DNA of 64,000 nt from DIGJ01 sp041739345 (GCA_041739345.1 JBGSNZ010000017.1:1-64000), one strand, 5' to 3'. Shown: positions 1 to 9,473, numbered from the stretch's first letter. Translations and numbers: made by a program. The notes: generated by a model from the letters alone, not told the origin.

Positions 1-93
1 AGAAAATGGTCTTATAAAAAAGAAGAATGGTTAAATCCGGAGCGAACTGCAAAGGAAGAAGCAATAGAAATAAAGGGAGCACACGCTTCCTAA
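1..93 (+). CDS. C-terminal fragment of an unidentified protein (cut by window edge)
   Basis: An open frame enters from the left edge and ends in TAA at 91-93, giving 30 residues that finish in KGAHAS. The stretch is charged and mixed (RKWSYKKEEWLNP), like the tail of a soluble protein. Too little remains to name a family. Identity would need the sequence to the left of the window. It could also be a remnant, because the sequence just after it looks decayed. Confidence 0.4.
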   Translation, partial: RKWSYKKEEWLNPERTAKEEAIEIKGAHAS

Positions 94-116
94 AATGAAA
101 ATGGAAAACAGGTAGG

Positions 117-248
117 GTGACAACTACTCAAAAAATTTCCGTGGATATGGATAAGCTAGATAAAAAATCAATGAAAATGGGGGACATGTCGTATTGCTGT
201 GAAGATTTACAAGGAGAAATAAACTACATTAGAGTATATGTAGATTGA
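117..248 (+). CDS. possible 43-aa ORF, hypothetical
   Basis: A GTG-initiated frame of 43 codons (VTTTQKISVDMDKLDKK at the start, ending NYIRVYVD) follows the preceding stop by 23 bases. The frame is closed upstream by TGA at 96-98, so it cannot be the continuation of a longer reading frame unless a frameshift occurred. Only a weak GGTAGG precedes the GTG. It may be a C-terminal remnant of a decayed gene; no family is recognised. Confidence 0.25.
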   Translation: MTTTQKISVDMDKLDKKSMKMGDMSYCCEDLQGEINYIRVYVD

Positions 249-659
249 TAGTTTTTGAAAGGTAAAATTAGTAATTCTTATTTTGTTTGATAAGTATCGG
301 TGTTTGAATTAAATATAAGGAAGTAACGCTAATGCACGTAATGGCAAGAAACCCAAGTTATTGTGGTATTTACCTTAGTAATATTTGAAAATTCCGATGT
401 TAGCAAATTTAATGTTAAAAATAAGCTGATATTAGGTTCAACACAACGATTTGATTTTAGACAAGCATTGCAGACATAAGGCGCTTTTTGAATCTGAGGG
501 CCTCTTAGCCGCGGCTATACTATTTGGTTCTTTCTTGAAAAGACTAATCAGAATAACGAGCGTATTGAATCAGAGTAGAGAATACGCTTTAACAACGTAG
601 ATGACTACCCATATTAGAGGTATTTATTTTTCTCAGAGACATTTGGTTTAATATGGTTC
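249..659. other. intergenic, no supported gene
   Basis: About 410 bases hold no frame longer than roughly 20 codons with a convincing start. One 18-codon frame begins with ATG at 332 behind AAGGAAG (MHVMARNPSYCGIYLSNI) but resembles nothing known. A short palindrome AGCCGCGGCT lies near 508-517. The stretch looks like decayed sequence upstream of the PadR operon. Confidence 0.4.
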
Positions 660-688
660 TTGAATTTTATTACGGTTAGTGATACAAT
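660..688 (+). promoter_or_regulatory. promoter of padR-DUF2812 operon
   Basis: TTGAAT at 660-665 and TACAAT at 683-688 are separated by exactly 17 bases, a good sigma-A promoter. The transcript would begin about 695, with AAAGGAGG just before the ATG at 721. The sequence TTACAGTAA overlapping the start point is a short dyad that could be an autoregulatory PadR site; that last point is inference. Confidence 0.6.
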
Positions 689-720
689 TATTACAGTAAA
701 CGTAACAAAAGGAGGATGAA

Positions 721-1044
721 ATGAGGGATAATGTAAAAGGAGGGGCTCTTACAGAAGTTACTTTTTTCATATTATTGGCATTGTATGAACCAAAACATGG
801 TTATGGCATAATGCAGTTTGTGGAAAATGAAACCCAAGGTCGCCTAAATTTAGGAGCTGGTTCCCTATATGGTGCAATTAATACTTTACAAGAAAAAGGA
901 TGGATTCGTCCAGTTAATGATGGTAGTGAGCGTAAAAAGGAATATATGATAACAGAAACCGGAAAAGAAATAGCAAAGAATGAAATAATAAGGCTGAATA
1001 AATTAACTATCACAGCTTCAAGAATAATAGGAGGGTGCGAATAA
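721..1044 (+). CDS. PadR-family transcriptional regulator
   Basis: A 107-residue winged-helix repressor of the short PadR type. The N-terminal half shows the family pattern: TEVTFFILLALYEPKHGYGI for helix 1-2, then GSLYGAINTLQEKGWI for the recognition helix, and the wing around GSERKKEYMITETG. Such proteins usually repress themselves and a linked membrane protein until an effector binds. The start is fixed by AAAGGAGG eight bases upstream of ATG 721. The stop codon overlaps the next start (TAATG), so the two genes are translationally coupled. The effector is not predictable from sequence. Confidence 0.9.
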   Translation: MRDNVKGGALTEVTFFILLALYEPKHGYGIMQFVENETQGRLNLGAGSLYGAINTLQEKGWIRPVNDGSERKKEYMITETGKEIAKNEIIRLNKLTITASRIIGGCE

Positions 1045-1652
1045 TGAAAAAATGTTATCGTTTTTTTGGAGGGCTGTTGGATACACAAGAAAAATGGCTA
1101 AATAAGATGGCACATAGTGGTTATCGCATGATTAAAACAGGTAAATTATCTTATGAATTTATGGAATGCCAACCAGATCAATATCAGTACTGTGTAGAAT
1201 TTGTTGCACATAAATCATATAAAAGTGAAAAAGAATACCGTTCTTTCCTTGAGGATATGGGCTATACCGTATTTTATAAGAATGCTAATCTTAATTATTC
1301 CACCGGAAAGGTGCGATGGAGACCTTATGGAAGCGGTTTTGGACAAGTTTCTACTAATCCTGGCAGCTATAATAAAGAGCTGTTTATTGTTGAAAAGAAA
1401 AAAGATGAGCATCCCTTTGAATTACATACAACGAATTCAGATACCGCTGCGTATTATAAACGGATAAGAAACTCGTGGTTGACTCCCACCATCCTGTTCT
1501 CTGTGCTATCTATTTGGCAGTATATTAGTAGTGGCGCTATTTCAAAAGAAGTAATTACATTTGGAGTCATTGGAATGGTCCTTCTGATACCGATAATACG
1601 TTATCAAAAAGAAATAAGTTACTTTTCGAAAGCCGCAAAAACAGAAGAGTAA
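1044..1652 (+). CDS. DUF2812 membrane protein, PadR partner
   Basis: A 202-residue protein with a soluble N-terminal portion (KKCYRFFGGLLDTQEKWLN, then CVEFVAHKSYKSEKEY) and two probable membrane helices near the C-terminus (about residues 145-162 and 168-186) ending in a basic tail. This is the DUF2812 layout, often encoded directly after a PadR regulator in Firmicutes. ATG 1044 is preferred over the in-frame GTG at 1035 because AGGAGGG at 1029-1035 overlaps that GTG and sits eight bases from the ATG. Function is unknown; the linkage suggests a membrane-stress or drug-response pair. Confidence 0.8.
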   Translation: MKKCYRFFGGLLDTQEKWLNKMAHSGYRMIKTGKLSYEFMECQPDQYQYCVEFVAHKSYKSEKEYRSFLEDMGYTVFYKNANLNYSTGKVRWRPYGSGFGQVSTNPGSYNKELFIVEKKKDEHPFELHTTNSDTAAYYKRIRNSWLTPTILFSVLSIWQYISSGAISKEVITFGVIGMVLLIPIIRYQKEISYFSKAAKTEE

Positions 1653-1672
1653 ATTACATCCCATAGGGGGGC

Positions 1673-1702
1673 TTCACAAACCCATTTTTGTTCGTTTATA
1701 AT
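1673..1702 (+). promoter_or_regulatory. promoter of peptide/nickel ABC operon
   Basis: TTCACA at 1673-1678 and a perfect TATAAT at 1697-1702 are 18 bases apart, 50 bases upstream of the first gene of the transporter operon. No other promoter is visible between the DUF2812 stop and this gene. Confidence 0.55.
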
Positions 1703-1751
1703 GATAAAGCATTAGAAATGAATAAAAAAATGAATGAGGGATAAGGAAACA

Positions 1752-3314
1752 ATGATGAAGAAAAAGATACTAGCAACGTTGTTGTCAGCAACATTGGTTT
1801 GTGCATTGCTTGCAGGGTGTGGCAAATCCGACAATACCATAGCGAAGACAGATTCGAAAGGGGAAGGCTCTACTCTAATTTATGGCAGTAATGACTACAC
1901 TCGTATTAACCCGGCAATTGATGAACATGGGGAAATTAATTTGCTATTATTTGATGGACTAGTTGCGCATGATGCAGATAACAATTTGGTTCCGGGACTT
2001 GCAAAATCATGGGAATTTGATGATGATACCAATACATATACCTTCCATTTGAAAGATGATGTCACATGGCATGATGGGGAGCCTTTTACAGCAGAAGATA
2101 TAAAATTTACAATAGAAGCAATTATGAATCCAGACAATGAATCCGAAATTGCATCAAACTATGAAGACATTCAAGAAATCAAGGTAACTGATGATACTAC
2201 GGTAAACTTTACGTTAAATGATAAAAATGTAGCATTTCTAGAATATATGACGATTGGAATTCTTCCAAAACATTTGCTGGAAGGACAAGATATGCAGACA
2301 TCGGACTATTTTCGATTTCCGATTGGTACAGGACCTTACATGATGTCGGAGTGGGATGAAGGTCAGAGTATTACCTTAGTTAAAAACCCAAACTACTATA
2401 AGGGGGAGCCTAATATTGATACAATTGTATTTAAAATTGTAGAAGATGACAATGCAAAAGCACTGCAGTTAAAATCCGGTGAGCTGAATTTGGCAAAGGT
2501 AACACCAAAGGATGCACAAAGTTTTAAAGAAGATACGAACTTAAAAATTTATGATATGACAACCGCGGATTATCGCGGAATCATGTATAATTTTAATAAT
2601 GAATTCTGGAAGAAAAACAGTGACATAATTCCGGCTATTAATTACGCAATTGACCGCCAGACTATGGTAGACAGTGTCTTGCTGGGAGAAGGAATTCCGG
2701 CGTATGGACCATTGCAACGTAACAAGTATAATAACGAAGATGTGGAAACGTATGACTACAATCCAGAAAAATCCAAAGAACTGATTGAAGAGGCAGGATG
2801 GATCTTTGGTGAGGATGGAATCTACGAAAAAGACGGCGAAAAACTATCCTTTACCATTAATATTATGGAAGGTGATCAGGTTCGTGCCGACCTTGCAGCA
2901 ATTGCTTCCCAACAGTTAAAAGAAGTAGGAATTGATGCTAAGAGCCAGGTACAGTCTGAAATTGACTGGGAAAATCAGGAAGCATTTTTGATTGGATGGG
3001 GAAGCCCATTTGATGCAGATGATCATACTTATAAAGTATTTGGAACTGATAAGGGAAGCAACTATAATGCATATTCAAATGAAGAGGTAGACAAATATCT
3101 TACAGAGGCGAGACAGACTGAGAATGAAGATGAACGAATGGAAGCATATGCAAAATTCCAGGTAGCACTTTCACATGATCCAGCGTATACATTCTTTTGT
3201 TATGTAGATGTCAACTATATCGCAAACAAGAATATTAAGGGAATCTCAGAAAATACAATACTTGGACATCATGGGGTTGGAATTTTCTTTAATGTGGCAG
3301 AATGGGAAATGTAA
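1752..3314 (+). CDS. ABC transporter substrate-binding lipoprotein, peptide/nickel family 5
   Basis: A secreted lipoprotein of about 520 residues that captures the substrate for the importer encoded by the next four genes. The N-terminus has a lysine-rich start, a hydrophobic stretch and the lipobox LLAGC, so the mature protein is anchored through that cysteine. Family marks include the N-terminal lobe (LLLFDGL, PGLAKSWEF, TFHLKDDVTWHDGEPFTAED) and the later GTGPYMMSEW. Peptide, nickel and opine binders share this fold and the ligand cannot be read from sequence. ATG 1752 (or the next ATG, 1755) follows AAGGAA; an upstream in-frame ATG at 1734 has no ribosome site. Confidence 0.85.
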   Translation: MMKKKILATLLSATLVCALLAGCGKSDNTIAKTDSKGEGSTLIYGSNDYTRINPAIDEHGEINLLLFDGLVAHDADNNLVPGLAKSWEFDDDTNTYTFHLKDDVTWHDGEPFTAEDIKFTIEAIMNPDNESEIASNYEDIQEIKVTDDTTVNFTLNDKNVAFLEYMTIGILPKHLLEGQDMQTSDYFRFPIGTGPYMMSEWDEGQSITLVKNPNYYKGEPNIDTIVFKIVEDDNAKALQLKSGELNLAKVTPKDAQSFKEDTNLKIYDMTTADYRGIMYNFNNEFWKKNSDIIPAINYAIDRQTMVDSVLLGEGIPAYGPLQRNKYNNEDVETYDYNPEKSKELIEEAGWIFGEDGIYEKDGEKLSFTINIMEGDQVRADLAAIASQQLKEVGIDAKSQVQSEIDWENQEAFLIGWGSPFDADDHTYKVFGTDKGSNYNAYSNEEVDKYLTEARQTENEDERMEAYAKFQVALSHDPAYTFFCYVDVNYIANKNIKGISENTILGHHGVGIFFNVAEWEM

Positions 3315-3318
3315 ATCA

Positions 3319-4341
3319 ATGAAAAATCTTTTAGAAATAAACAATCTTTCGGTTCATTTTAAAACAAAACAAGGTGAAGTAGAAGCAGTAAGGGACGTCT
3401 CTCTGTCATTAAGACAGGGGGAGGTCCTTGCTGTCGTTGGAGAGTCCGGTTGTGGAAAAACGGTGATGTGCAAGGCAATCATGAAGCTTTTGCCGAAAAA
3501 TGCATGGGTGAAAAGTGGTCAGATTATAGCAGATGGTCAAGATATTTCGAATCTATCGGAGCGTCAGATGCGTAAACTGCGAGGCTCCATTTTTTCTATG
3601 ATCTTTCAAGATCCGCTTACCTCATTGAACCCAACGATTACGATTGGTAAACAGATTGAAGAAGCGGTTTTGATGCACAGATGTGATATGAAGAAACAAG
3701 AAAGCAAGCAAAGCGTTTTAGAATTGATGGAATTGGTTGGAATTTCGGATGCACAGGTAAGATATGACAGCTATCCCCATCATTTCTCTGGAGGAATGCG
3801 ACAGCGTTGTGTTATGGCAATTGCGTTAGCATCCAATCCTAAAATTTTGATTGCAGACGAACCTACAACGGCGCTGGATGTCACCATACAGGCACAGATT
3901 TTGGACCTTTTAAAAGATATCCAACAAAAGGTTAGAACGAGCACGATATTTGTTACCCATGATTTAGGAGTTGTGGCACGAGTTGCGGATCGTGTTGCCG
4001 TTATGTATGCAGGAAAAATAGTAGAGATTGGGACAACGCAGGAGATTTTCTATGACCCACGCCATCCCTATACTTGGGGACTTATGCGTTCTCTACCGGC
4101 ATTTTCACAAGGAAGGGAACACTTAGAAACAATTCCGGGATTTCCACCTAGTCTAATCAATCCTCCAAAAGGAGATGCCTTTGCACCAAGGAATGTATAT
4201 GCATTAGATGTTGATTTTGAAAAGATGCCGCCGATGTTTCATATTACTGATACGCACTACGCCGCTACCTGGCTTTTGGATGAGAGAGCACCAAAGATAG
4301 AAACACCGATTGGAGGAAATATGATCAATGAACAAAGATGA
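3319..4341 (+). CDS. oligopeptide/nickel ABC transporter ATPase (OppD/DppD type)
   Basis: First of the two cytoplasmic ATPases that power the importer. Of 340 residues, Walker A GESGCGKT is at 41-48, the Q-loop FQDP at 97-100, the signature FSGGMRQRC near 156-164, and Walker B LIADEPTTALD near 177-187. The C-terminal part carries the oligopeptide-type extension (DPRHPYTWGLMRSLP). The chosen ATG lies four bases after the stop of the binding protein, pointing to translational coupling, with no strong ribosome site of its own. A longer in-frame start would overlap the upstream coding region and was rejected. Confidence 0.9.
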   Translation: MKNLLEINNLSVHFKTKQGEVEAVRDVSLSLRQGEVLAVVGESGCGKTVMCKAIMKLLPKNAWVKSGQIIADGQDISNLSERQMRKLRGSIFSMIFQDPLTSLNPTITIGKQIEEAVLMHRCDMKKQESKQSVLELMELVGISDAQVRYDSYPHHFSGGMRQRCVMAIALASNPKILIADEPTTALDVTIQAQILDLLKDIQQKVRTSTIFVTHDLGVVARVADRVAVMYAGKIVEIGTTQEIFYDPRHPYTWGLMRSLPAFSQGREHLETIPGFPPSLINPPKGDAFAPRNVYALDVDFEKMPPMFHITDTHYAATWLLDERAPKIETPIGGNMINEQR

Positions 4342-5236
4342 TATTTTAGTAGATGTCCAAAATCTTTCGCATCAGTTTCGATTGGGGAAAAGGGCGTATG
4401 TGAAGGCTGTGCACGATGTATCCTTTCAGATTAAAAGAAACGAAATATTTAGTTTGGTAGGAGAATCTGGTTCAGGTAAGTCTACCGTGGCAAGATGCAT
4501 GATGAAAATATATGAACCAACAAACGGAAACATCCTTTATGATGAAATAAATCTTTGTAGCAAAGAAGAATGGAAAAAAAATAAAAAAAGAATACAAAAA
4601 GAAATGCAGATTATTTTTCAAGATTCTACTTCAGCACTAAATCAGAGAATGAAAATAGAAGATATTATATCGGAGCCACTTCGTATACAGCATATAATGA
4701 AAGGTAAAAGTGAATTAAAAAATTATGTGATGCAGCAATTGGCATATGTAGGAATGGACGGGAGTTTTTTGAACCGTCATCCATCGGAACTTTCTGGCGG
4801 TCAGCGTCAGCGTATCGCGATTGCGCGTGCATTTGGAATGAAGCCCAAATTGTTAATAGCAGATGAGCCGATTGCATCCTTGGATGTTTCGGTTCAGGCC
4901 CAGATTGTTAACCTATTTCAGCATCTGCAAAAAGAGCATGATTGCTCCATCCTCTTTATTGCACATGATTTGTCTATGGTAAAATTCTTAAGTACGCGAG
5001 TAGGAGTTATGTGTCGTGGACACCTTGTTGAAATGGCTCCAACCAAGGAACTGTTTGAAAATCCGATCCACCCATATACCAAGGCTTTGCTGTCTGCCAT
5101 TCCGATACCAGATCCTATTCTCGAGAGAAATCGTAAAATACTTACATATACGGATGATACCATTTTACATGACATGTTTTTTACTGAGGTGAGTCCAGAG
5201 CATTTTGTGATGCAGGAGGTAGGCCATGAATCTTAA
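4328..5236 (+). CDS. oligopeptide/nickel ABC transporter ATPase (OppF/DppF type)
   Basis: Second ATPase of the pair, 302 residues. Walker A GESGSGKS is at 45-52, the signature LSGGQRQRIAIARA and Walker B LLIADEPIASLD follow, and an oligopeptide-type tail (ENPIHPYTKALLSAIP) is present. The ATG lies within the end of the upstream ATPase gene (14-base overlap) with GGAGG about ten bases before it. The importer therefore has two different ATPase halves, as in Opp, Dpp and Nik systems. Confidence 0.9.
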   Translation: MNKDDILVDVQNLSHQFRLGKRAYVKAVHDVSFQIKRNEIFSLVGESGSGKSTVARCMMKIYEPTNGNILYDEINLCSKEEWKKNKKRIQKEMQIIFQDSTSALNQRMKIEDIISEPLRIQHIMKGKSELKNYVMQQLAYVGMDGSFLNRHPSELSGGQRQRIAIARAFGMKPKLLIADEPIASLDVSVQAQIVNLFQHLQKEHDCSILFIAHDLSMVKFLSTRVGVMCRGHLVEMAPTKELFENPIHPYTKALLSAIPIPDPILERNRKILTYTDDTILHDMFFTEVSPEHFVMQEVGHES

Positions 5237-6242
5237 AAAGATAAAAAAAGTAACGGTATTTCTGTTAAAAAAGATTAGCATTTCTATTATTGCTATTCTT
5301 TTCTTATCTGTTTTGGTATTTTTCATGTCAAGACTTGCACCAGGGGATCCGCTAGTATCCTATTATGGTGACCGTGCGGAACGGATGTCACCAGAAGAAA
5401 AGGAGCATGCCATGGAACGGCTTGGCTTAAATGAAGCCATACCAAATCAGTATGTTAGGTGGGTTAATAATGCCGTTCATGGAGATTTTGGAATCTCTTA
5501 TAAATATAAGCAGGATGTTCTAGTAGTCATAGAAGGAAGGCTCATCAATACCTTGATTTTAGGCGGTATTGGTTTTCTACTCACCTTCTTATTTGCGTTA
5601 CTTCTTGGAATCTTTTGTGCCTTTCGAGAAGGTGGAATTCTTGATCACATCATTTGTAAAGTAGGAACCGTGACAAGCTGCATACCGGAATTTTATTTTT
5701 CATTGATATTAATTCTCGTATTTAGCGTAAATTTGAAATTATTGCCAAGTAGTGGTGCTTATGCGCTTGGACAATCAGGTAGTATACAAAGTCGTTTGAC
5801 GCATTTGGTTCTTCCCATGATTGTTGTTGTGCTAAGCCATCTTTGGTATTATGCATATATGATACGAAACAAGCTTCTAGAGGAAATAAGGCAGGACTAT
5901 GTGTTACTTGCAAAGTCTAAGGGACTGTCTAAGAAAGACATTATGTATAAGCACTGTGTTCGTAATATCTTACCTGCATTTATCAGTATAATGGCGATTT
6001 CTCTTCCTCATATAGTGGAAGGAACCTATATTGTCGAAATGGTCTTTTCTTATCCAGGAATTGGTACGCTATCCTTTGAAAGCGCAAAATACCATGACTA
6101 CAATATGCTGATGGTACTTTGCCTGATTACTGGAATTATTGTTATTATCGGAAATATTGTAGGGCAGGCAATCAGCGAAAAGATTGATCCTAGGATGAAG
6201 GCGAGTGAAATCGTAGAAACAACGGAGGTGACTAAAATTTGA
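5226..6242 (+). CDS. peptide/nickel ABC transporter permease (OppB/DppB type)
   Basis: A 338-residue inner-membrane permease. It begins with a long membrane helix (residues about 15-35) followed by the family block RLAPGDPL, then a periplasmic region and five further helices. The cytoplasmic coupling loop is visible around ILPAFISIMAISLPHIVEG. It overlaps the OppF-type gene by 11 bases and has GGAGG upstream. It pairs with the next gene to form the channel. Confidence 0.9.
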   Translation: MNLKKIKKVTVFLLKKISISIIAILFLSVLVFFMSRLAPGDPLVSYYGDRAERMSPEEKEHAMERLGLNEAIPNQYVRWVNNAVHGDFGISYKYKQDVLVVIEGRLINTLILGGIGFLLTFLFALLLGIFCAFREGGILDHIICKVGTVTSCIPEFYFSLILILVFSVNLKLLPSSGAYALGQSGSIQSRLTHLVLPMIVVVLSHLWYYAYMIRNKLLEEIRQDYVLLAKSKGLSKKDIMYKHCVRNILPAFISIMAISLPHIVEGTYIVEMVFSYPGIGTLSFESAKYHDYNMLMVLCLITGIIVIIGNIVGQAISEKIDPRMKASEIVETTEVTKI

Positions 6243-7150
6243 CCAAGGAAACCGAATTAAAAAGGGAAAAGGAATTTAAATTAGTTGGATTAAATTATAT
6301 AAAGCCTGTTACCTTCGAGGATAAGAAACGCAGCAATTGGAAGGGAAGACCGGTGGCTTCCTTATGTTTGCTGGCGGTTATTGTACTGTTGTGTATATTT
6401 TGCAAGCTGATTATGAACCATGAGCCAACCTATATGAATCTTTCAAATTGTAATGTAGCACCAAATAATGTGTTTTTCTTTGGAACGGATACGATGGGAC
6501 GTGACGTCTTTTCGATGGTTTGGTACGGTGGACGCATTTCTCTATTTATCGGGGTAGTGGCTACGTTGATATCCACAACAATTGCGATTGTTTATGGGTC
6601 CATTAGCGGAATGGCTCCAATGGTTATAGATGATGCCATGATGCGCTTTACCGAAATAATGCTGAGCATTCCTTCTCTTTTGGTTATCATTTTTGTGCAA
6701 GCCATCGTTGGTAAACAAAATGTGTTTATCATCTCCATTGTCATCGGAATTACTAGCTGGATGAGTATTGCAAAGGTTGTACGGACGGAAGTAAGGCAGA
6801 TACAAAAGAGCGAGTATGTAATCGCTTCCCGTTGTATGGGCGGGGGCTTCTTTCATGTACTCGGAGAGCATCTGGCACCAAACTTTGTCTCTTCAATCAT
6901 GTTTATGGTGGTCATGAATATAAGGGGAGCAATCACCGCAGAGTCTACGTTAAGCTTTCTTGGTATTGGTCTTCCAATTGAAGTAATATCCTGGGGAAGC
7001 ATGTTGTCGCTTTCGGAAAAAGCGCTAATGACAAATTCCTGGTGGATTATCCTAATCCCTGGGGCATTTCTTGTGACGACACTGATGTGTATTACAAATA
7101 TAGGAAATTATATTCGTAGAGAAGTAAATCAGAGTGAGAGCAATATTTAG
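6239..7150 (+). CDS. peptide/nickel ABC transporter permease (OppC/DppC type), TTG start
   Basis: The partner permease, 303 residues. An N-terminal cytoplasmic segment is followed by a membrane helix, then FGTDTMGRDVFSMVWYGGR, the OppC hallmark, and the coupling loop ASRCMGGGFFHVLGEHLAPN. The start is TTG at 6239, overlapping the preceding TGA; it has GGAGGTG nine to ten bases upstream, which decides it. The gene is the last of the operon; no strong terminator is visible in the 137 bases that follow. Confidence 0.88.
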   Translation: MTKETELKREKEFKLVGLNYIKPVTFEDKKRSNWKGRPVASLCLLAVIVLLCIFCKLIMNHEPTYMNLSNCNVAPNNVFFFGTDTMGRDVFSMVWYGGRISLFIGVVATLISTTIAIVYGSISGMAPMVIDDAMMRFTEIMLSIPSLLVIIFVQAIVGKQNVFIISIVIGITSWMSIAKVVRTEVRQIQKSEYVIASRCMGGGFFHVLGEHLAPNFVSSIMFMVVMNIRGAITAESTLSFLGIGLPIEVISWGSMLSLSEKALMTNSWWIILIPGAFLVTTLMCITNIGNYIRREVNQSESNI

Positions 7151-7287
7151 CTTCATGCCAATGCGGGCCTAAATGCAGGTTGTGGTATCTTTAATTGAAG
7201 TAATGTGATTTTAGCACAGAAATAGTAGTGCAAAAGGATTAATATGGTATATAATCAATAGTACAGTACAAAAGAAAAAGGAGAAAA

Positions 7288-8757
7288 ATGATGTTATTAA
7301 AGAGAAAAAAATCGTGTGCAGAAATGGGCTGTGTTATCAGTTATGTGGAAAATACGCTCAATGGAGTGGAAACTTCTTGTCCTACGAGTTCTTATGATGT
7401 ACATAATAAAATTATAGAGCACTTTGAAAAACTTTTAAAAAATGAAAAAAGAATGTCAATAGCAGCAAAAGAAGTTTTAGAGATAGCCAGTACAATCAGT
7501 AACTTTGATGTTGGAATGGCACATATTTCACAGCAGTTAATGACGTTTGCTGAAGAAATGGAGGGGCTTAGCGCTTCTAATTTAGCTATAGTGGAAGAAA
7601 CGACCGCGACGATGAATCAAGTGGAAGAAACGATAGATTCTACAGCAAAAACACTGGAGAATCTTACAAGAGAATCAAAATTATTCGGAGATAAAAATAA
7701 TGAGAGTCAGGATTTACTAAAAGAGGTTTCAGATTTAAAAGAAAATGTAATTGAAGATACTACGTATATGAATACTAAAATTGAACAATTAGTTGATTTA
7801 GCAAGTGAAGTAGGTAAAGTGGTAGATAGCGTACAAGGAATTGCGAACCAAACAAATTTGCTGGCATTAAATGCCGCAATAGAAGCAGCAAGGGCAGGAG
7901 AACATGGAAGGGGATTTTCTGTTGTTGCGGAGGAAGTAAGAAAATTAGCGGATGATACAAAGACAAACCTTGATGGAATGCGGGAATTTGTGGATAATAT
8001 TCATGAGGCAGCAAAAGAAGGTAAGGTAAGTATGAACCGAACCTTTGAGTCTACCAGCCAAATGAGCTTAAAAATTGATTTGGTTTCTGATACCGTAGGT
8101 TCCAACATTGGCATGCTACAGGACCTCATTTCCAGCGTGCATGATATCGACACTTCCATGCAAGGAATAAAAATAGCTACTTCTGAGATAACGCAAGCAA
8201 TGGAAGCATCCAGTATAGATGCACAAAGATTGAGTGAGATGACACAAAATATCTATCAAGATGCAGTAGAGAGTGTTCAATTTGCAAAAAATATTTCTGC
8301 AATCGATGATAAATTATCTCATGTTACAAACAATCTTTTTAAAGGATTAAGGGATGGAAAGCATGCCATCACCAATGAAGAGGTGCAAAATGTAATTCGA
8401 AAAGCAAAACAGGCACATAATGAATGGGTTCAAAAGATTGAAGGAATGATTGAACGAATGCAGCTAGCACCATTACAGACAAACTCGCATAAATGTGCAT
8501 TTGGACATTTTTATCATGCACTAAATGTCACTCATCCTCAATTAGTGGAAGAGTGGAAGCAGATTGATGCTTTGCATCATGAATTTCATGGTATGGGGGA
8601 TGAAATCATTCAGAAAATTAAAGAAAATGATAAGGTGAATGCAGGATTACTTTATAATAAAACAAAAGAAATTTCGCAAAATATGATTGCATTATTAGAT
8701 TCAGTAGATAAAAAAATTGATGGGATGACAGCAAAAGGTATTAAAATATTTGAATAA
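7288..8757 (+). CDS. soluble methyl-accepting chemotaxis protein with CZB zinc domain
   Basis: A 489-residue chemoreceptor with no membrane helix. The central coiled-coil signalling domain carries the universally conserved hairpin tip NQTNLLALNAAIEAARAGEHGRGF with VVAEEVRKLAD. The last ~115 residues form a chemoreceptor zinc-binding (CZB) domain, recognisable by HNEW, the HKCAFGHFYH block and LHHEFH, whose His and Cys residues bind zinc. CZB proteins sense zinc or oxidants such as hypochlorite; which applies here is not decidable. The short N-terminus is Cys-containing (SCAEMGC) and may be a second sensing site. TATAAT at 7250-7255 lies upstream. Confidence 0.92.
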   Translation: MMLLKRKKSCAEMGCVISYVENTLNGVETSCPTSSYDVHNKIIEHFEKLLKNEKRMSIAAKEVLEIASTISNFDVGMAHISQQLMTFAEEMEGLSASNLAIVEETTATMNQVEETIDSTAKTLENLTRESKLFGDKNNESQDLLKEVSDLKENVIEDTTYMNTKIEQLVDLASEVGKVVDSVQGIANQTNLLALNAAIEAARAGEHGRGFSVVAEEVRKLADDTKTNLDGMREFVDNIHEAAKEGKVSMNRTFESTSQMSLKIDLVSDTVGSNIGMLQDLISSVHDIDTSMQGIKIATSEITQAMEASSIDAQRLSEMTQNIYQDAVESVQFAKNISAIDDKLSHVTNNLFKGLRDGKHAITNEEVQNVIRKAKQAHNEWVQKIEGMIERMQLAPLQTNSHKCAFGHFYHALNVTHPQLVEEWKQIDALHHEFHGMGDEIIQKIKENDKVNAGLLYNKTKEISQNMIALLDSVDKKIDGMTAKGIKIFE

Positions 8758-8828
8758 ATTGCATTTTTATTAAAAACAGATAAACTATACTTTTTTTAAG
8801 GAAGAGTTGAAGGTTTGAGGGAAAAAAT

Positions 8829-9416
8829 ATGTGCGGTCGTTATTATATAGATGAAGATACAGCGATAGAGCTTGGGAAAATAGTAGAAGAACTGGATCGG
8901 AAACATCAGATAGGTAAGATAAAGGCGGGAGATGTATTTCCTTCAAATGAAGCGAAAATATTGACAAGTCATGAAAATCACTGGGAGTTCTCGGATGCTA
9001 CATGGGGATTTCCAAAGTATAAGGATAAGGGGCTCATCATCAATGCAAGAGCAGAAACGGCTTTGGAAAAGAACCCCTTTCGGGAGGCTCTTTTAAAGCG
9101 GCGTTGCATTGTACCAGCAAAAGGATTCTATGAATGGGATGCATCAAAAAACAAATTCTGCTTTACCAATGAAGACGAAAGTATTTTATTCATGGCAGGA
9201 ATCATAGAACGTTATGAGACTACCAGCCGATTTGTTATACTCACGAAGAATGCCAATGCTTCCATGCTACGAATACATGACAGAATGCCATTAATTCTAA
9301 GCCAAGAACAGATAAAACCATGGATCTTTGATCAAACAAAAACAAACGAGATTTTAAAATCAACGCCACCATTACTGACAGGTTTTGCACAGATAGAGCA
9401 GTTGAGTTTATGGTAA
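8829..9416 (+). CDS. SRAP-family protein (YedK/HMCES), abasic-site crosslinker
   Basis: A 195-residue SRAP protein. These cap abasic sites in single-stranded DNA through a thiazolidine link formed by Cys2, which is present here (MCGRYYIDED). Other family marks are NARAETA, the VPAKGFYEW block with the catalytic Glu, and the HDRMPLIL motif with the active-site His. The protein is slightly shorter than E. coli YedK (about 220). It is probably a single-gene transcript closed by the hairpin at 9421-9473. Confidence 0.92.
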   Translation: MCGRYYIDEDTAIELGKIVEELDRKHQIGKIKAGDVFPSNEAKILTSHENHWEFSDATWGFPKYKDKGLIINARAETALEKNPFREALLKRRCIVPAKGFYEWDASKNKFCFTNEDESILFMAGIIERYETTSRFVILTKNANASMLRIHDRMPLILSQEQIKPWIFDQTKTNEILKSTPPLLTGFAQIEQLSLW

Positions 9417-9420
9417 GGTA

Positions 9421-9473
9421 ATAAAATACGGGCATACTACATTACATAATAATGTAGTATGCCCGTATTTTAT
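9421..9473. terminator. 24-bp perfect hairpin, bidirectional terminator
   Basis: A perfect 24-base inverted repeat (9421-9444 and 9450-9473) with a five-base loop, CATAA. The outer bases are A/T-rich on both sides, so the hairpin gives a U-tract in either direction. It lies just after the SRAP gene and before the convergent gntR gene. Confidence 0.8.

Noticed and set aside
3208..3318. Upstream start of the OppD-type ATPase overlapping the binding protein
   Set aside because: It lies entirely within another frame of the upstream gene and adds residues absent from the family.
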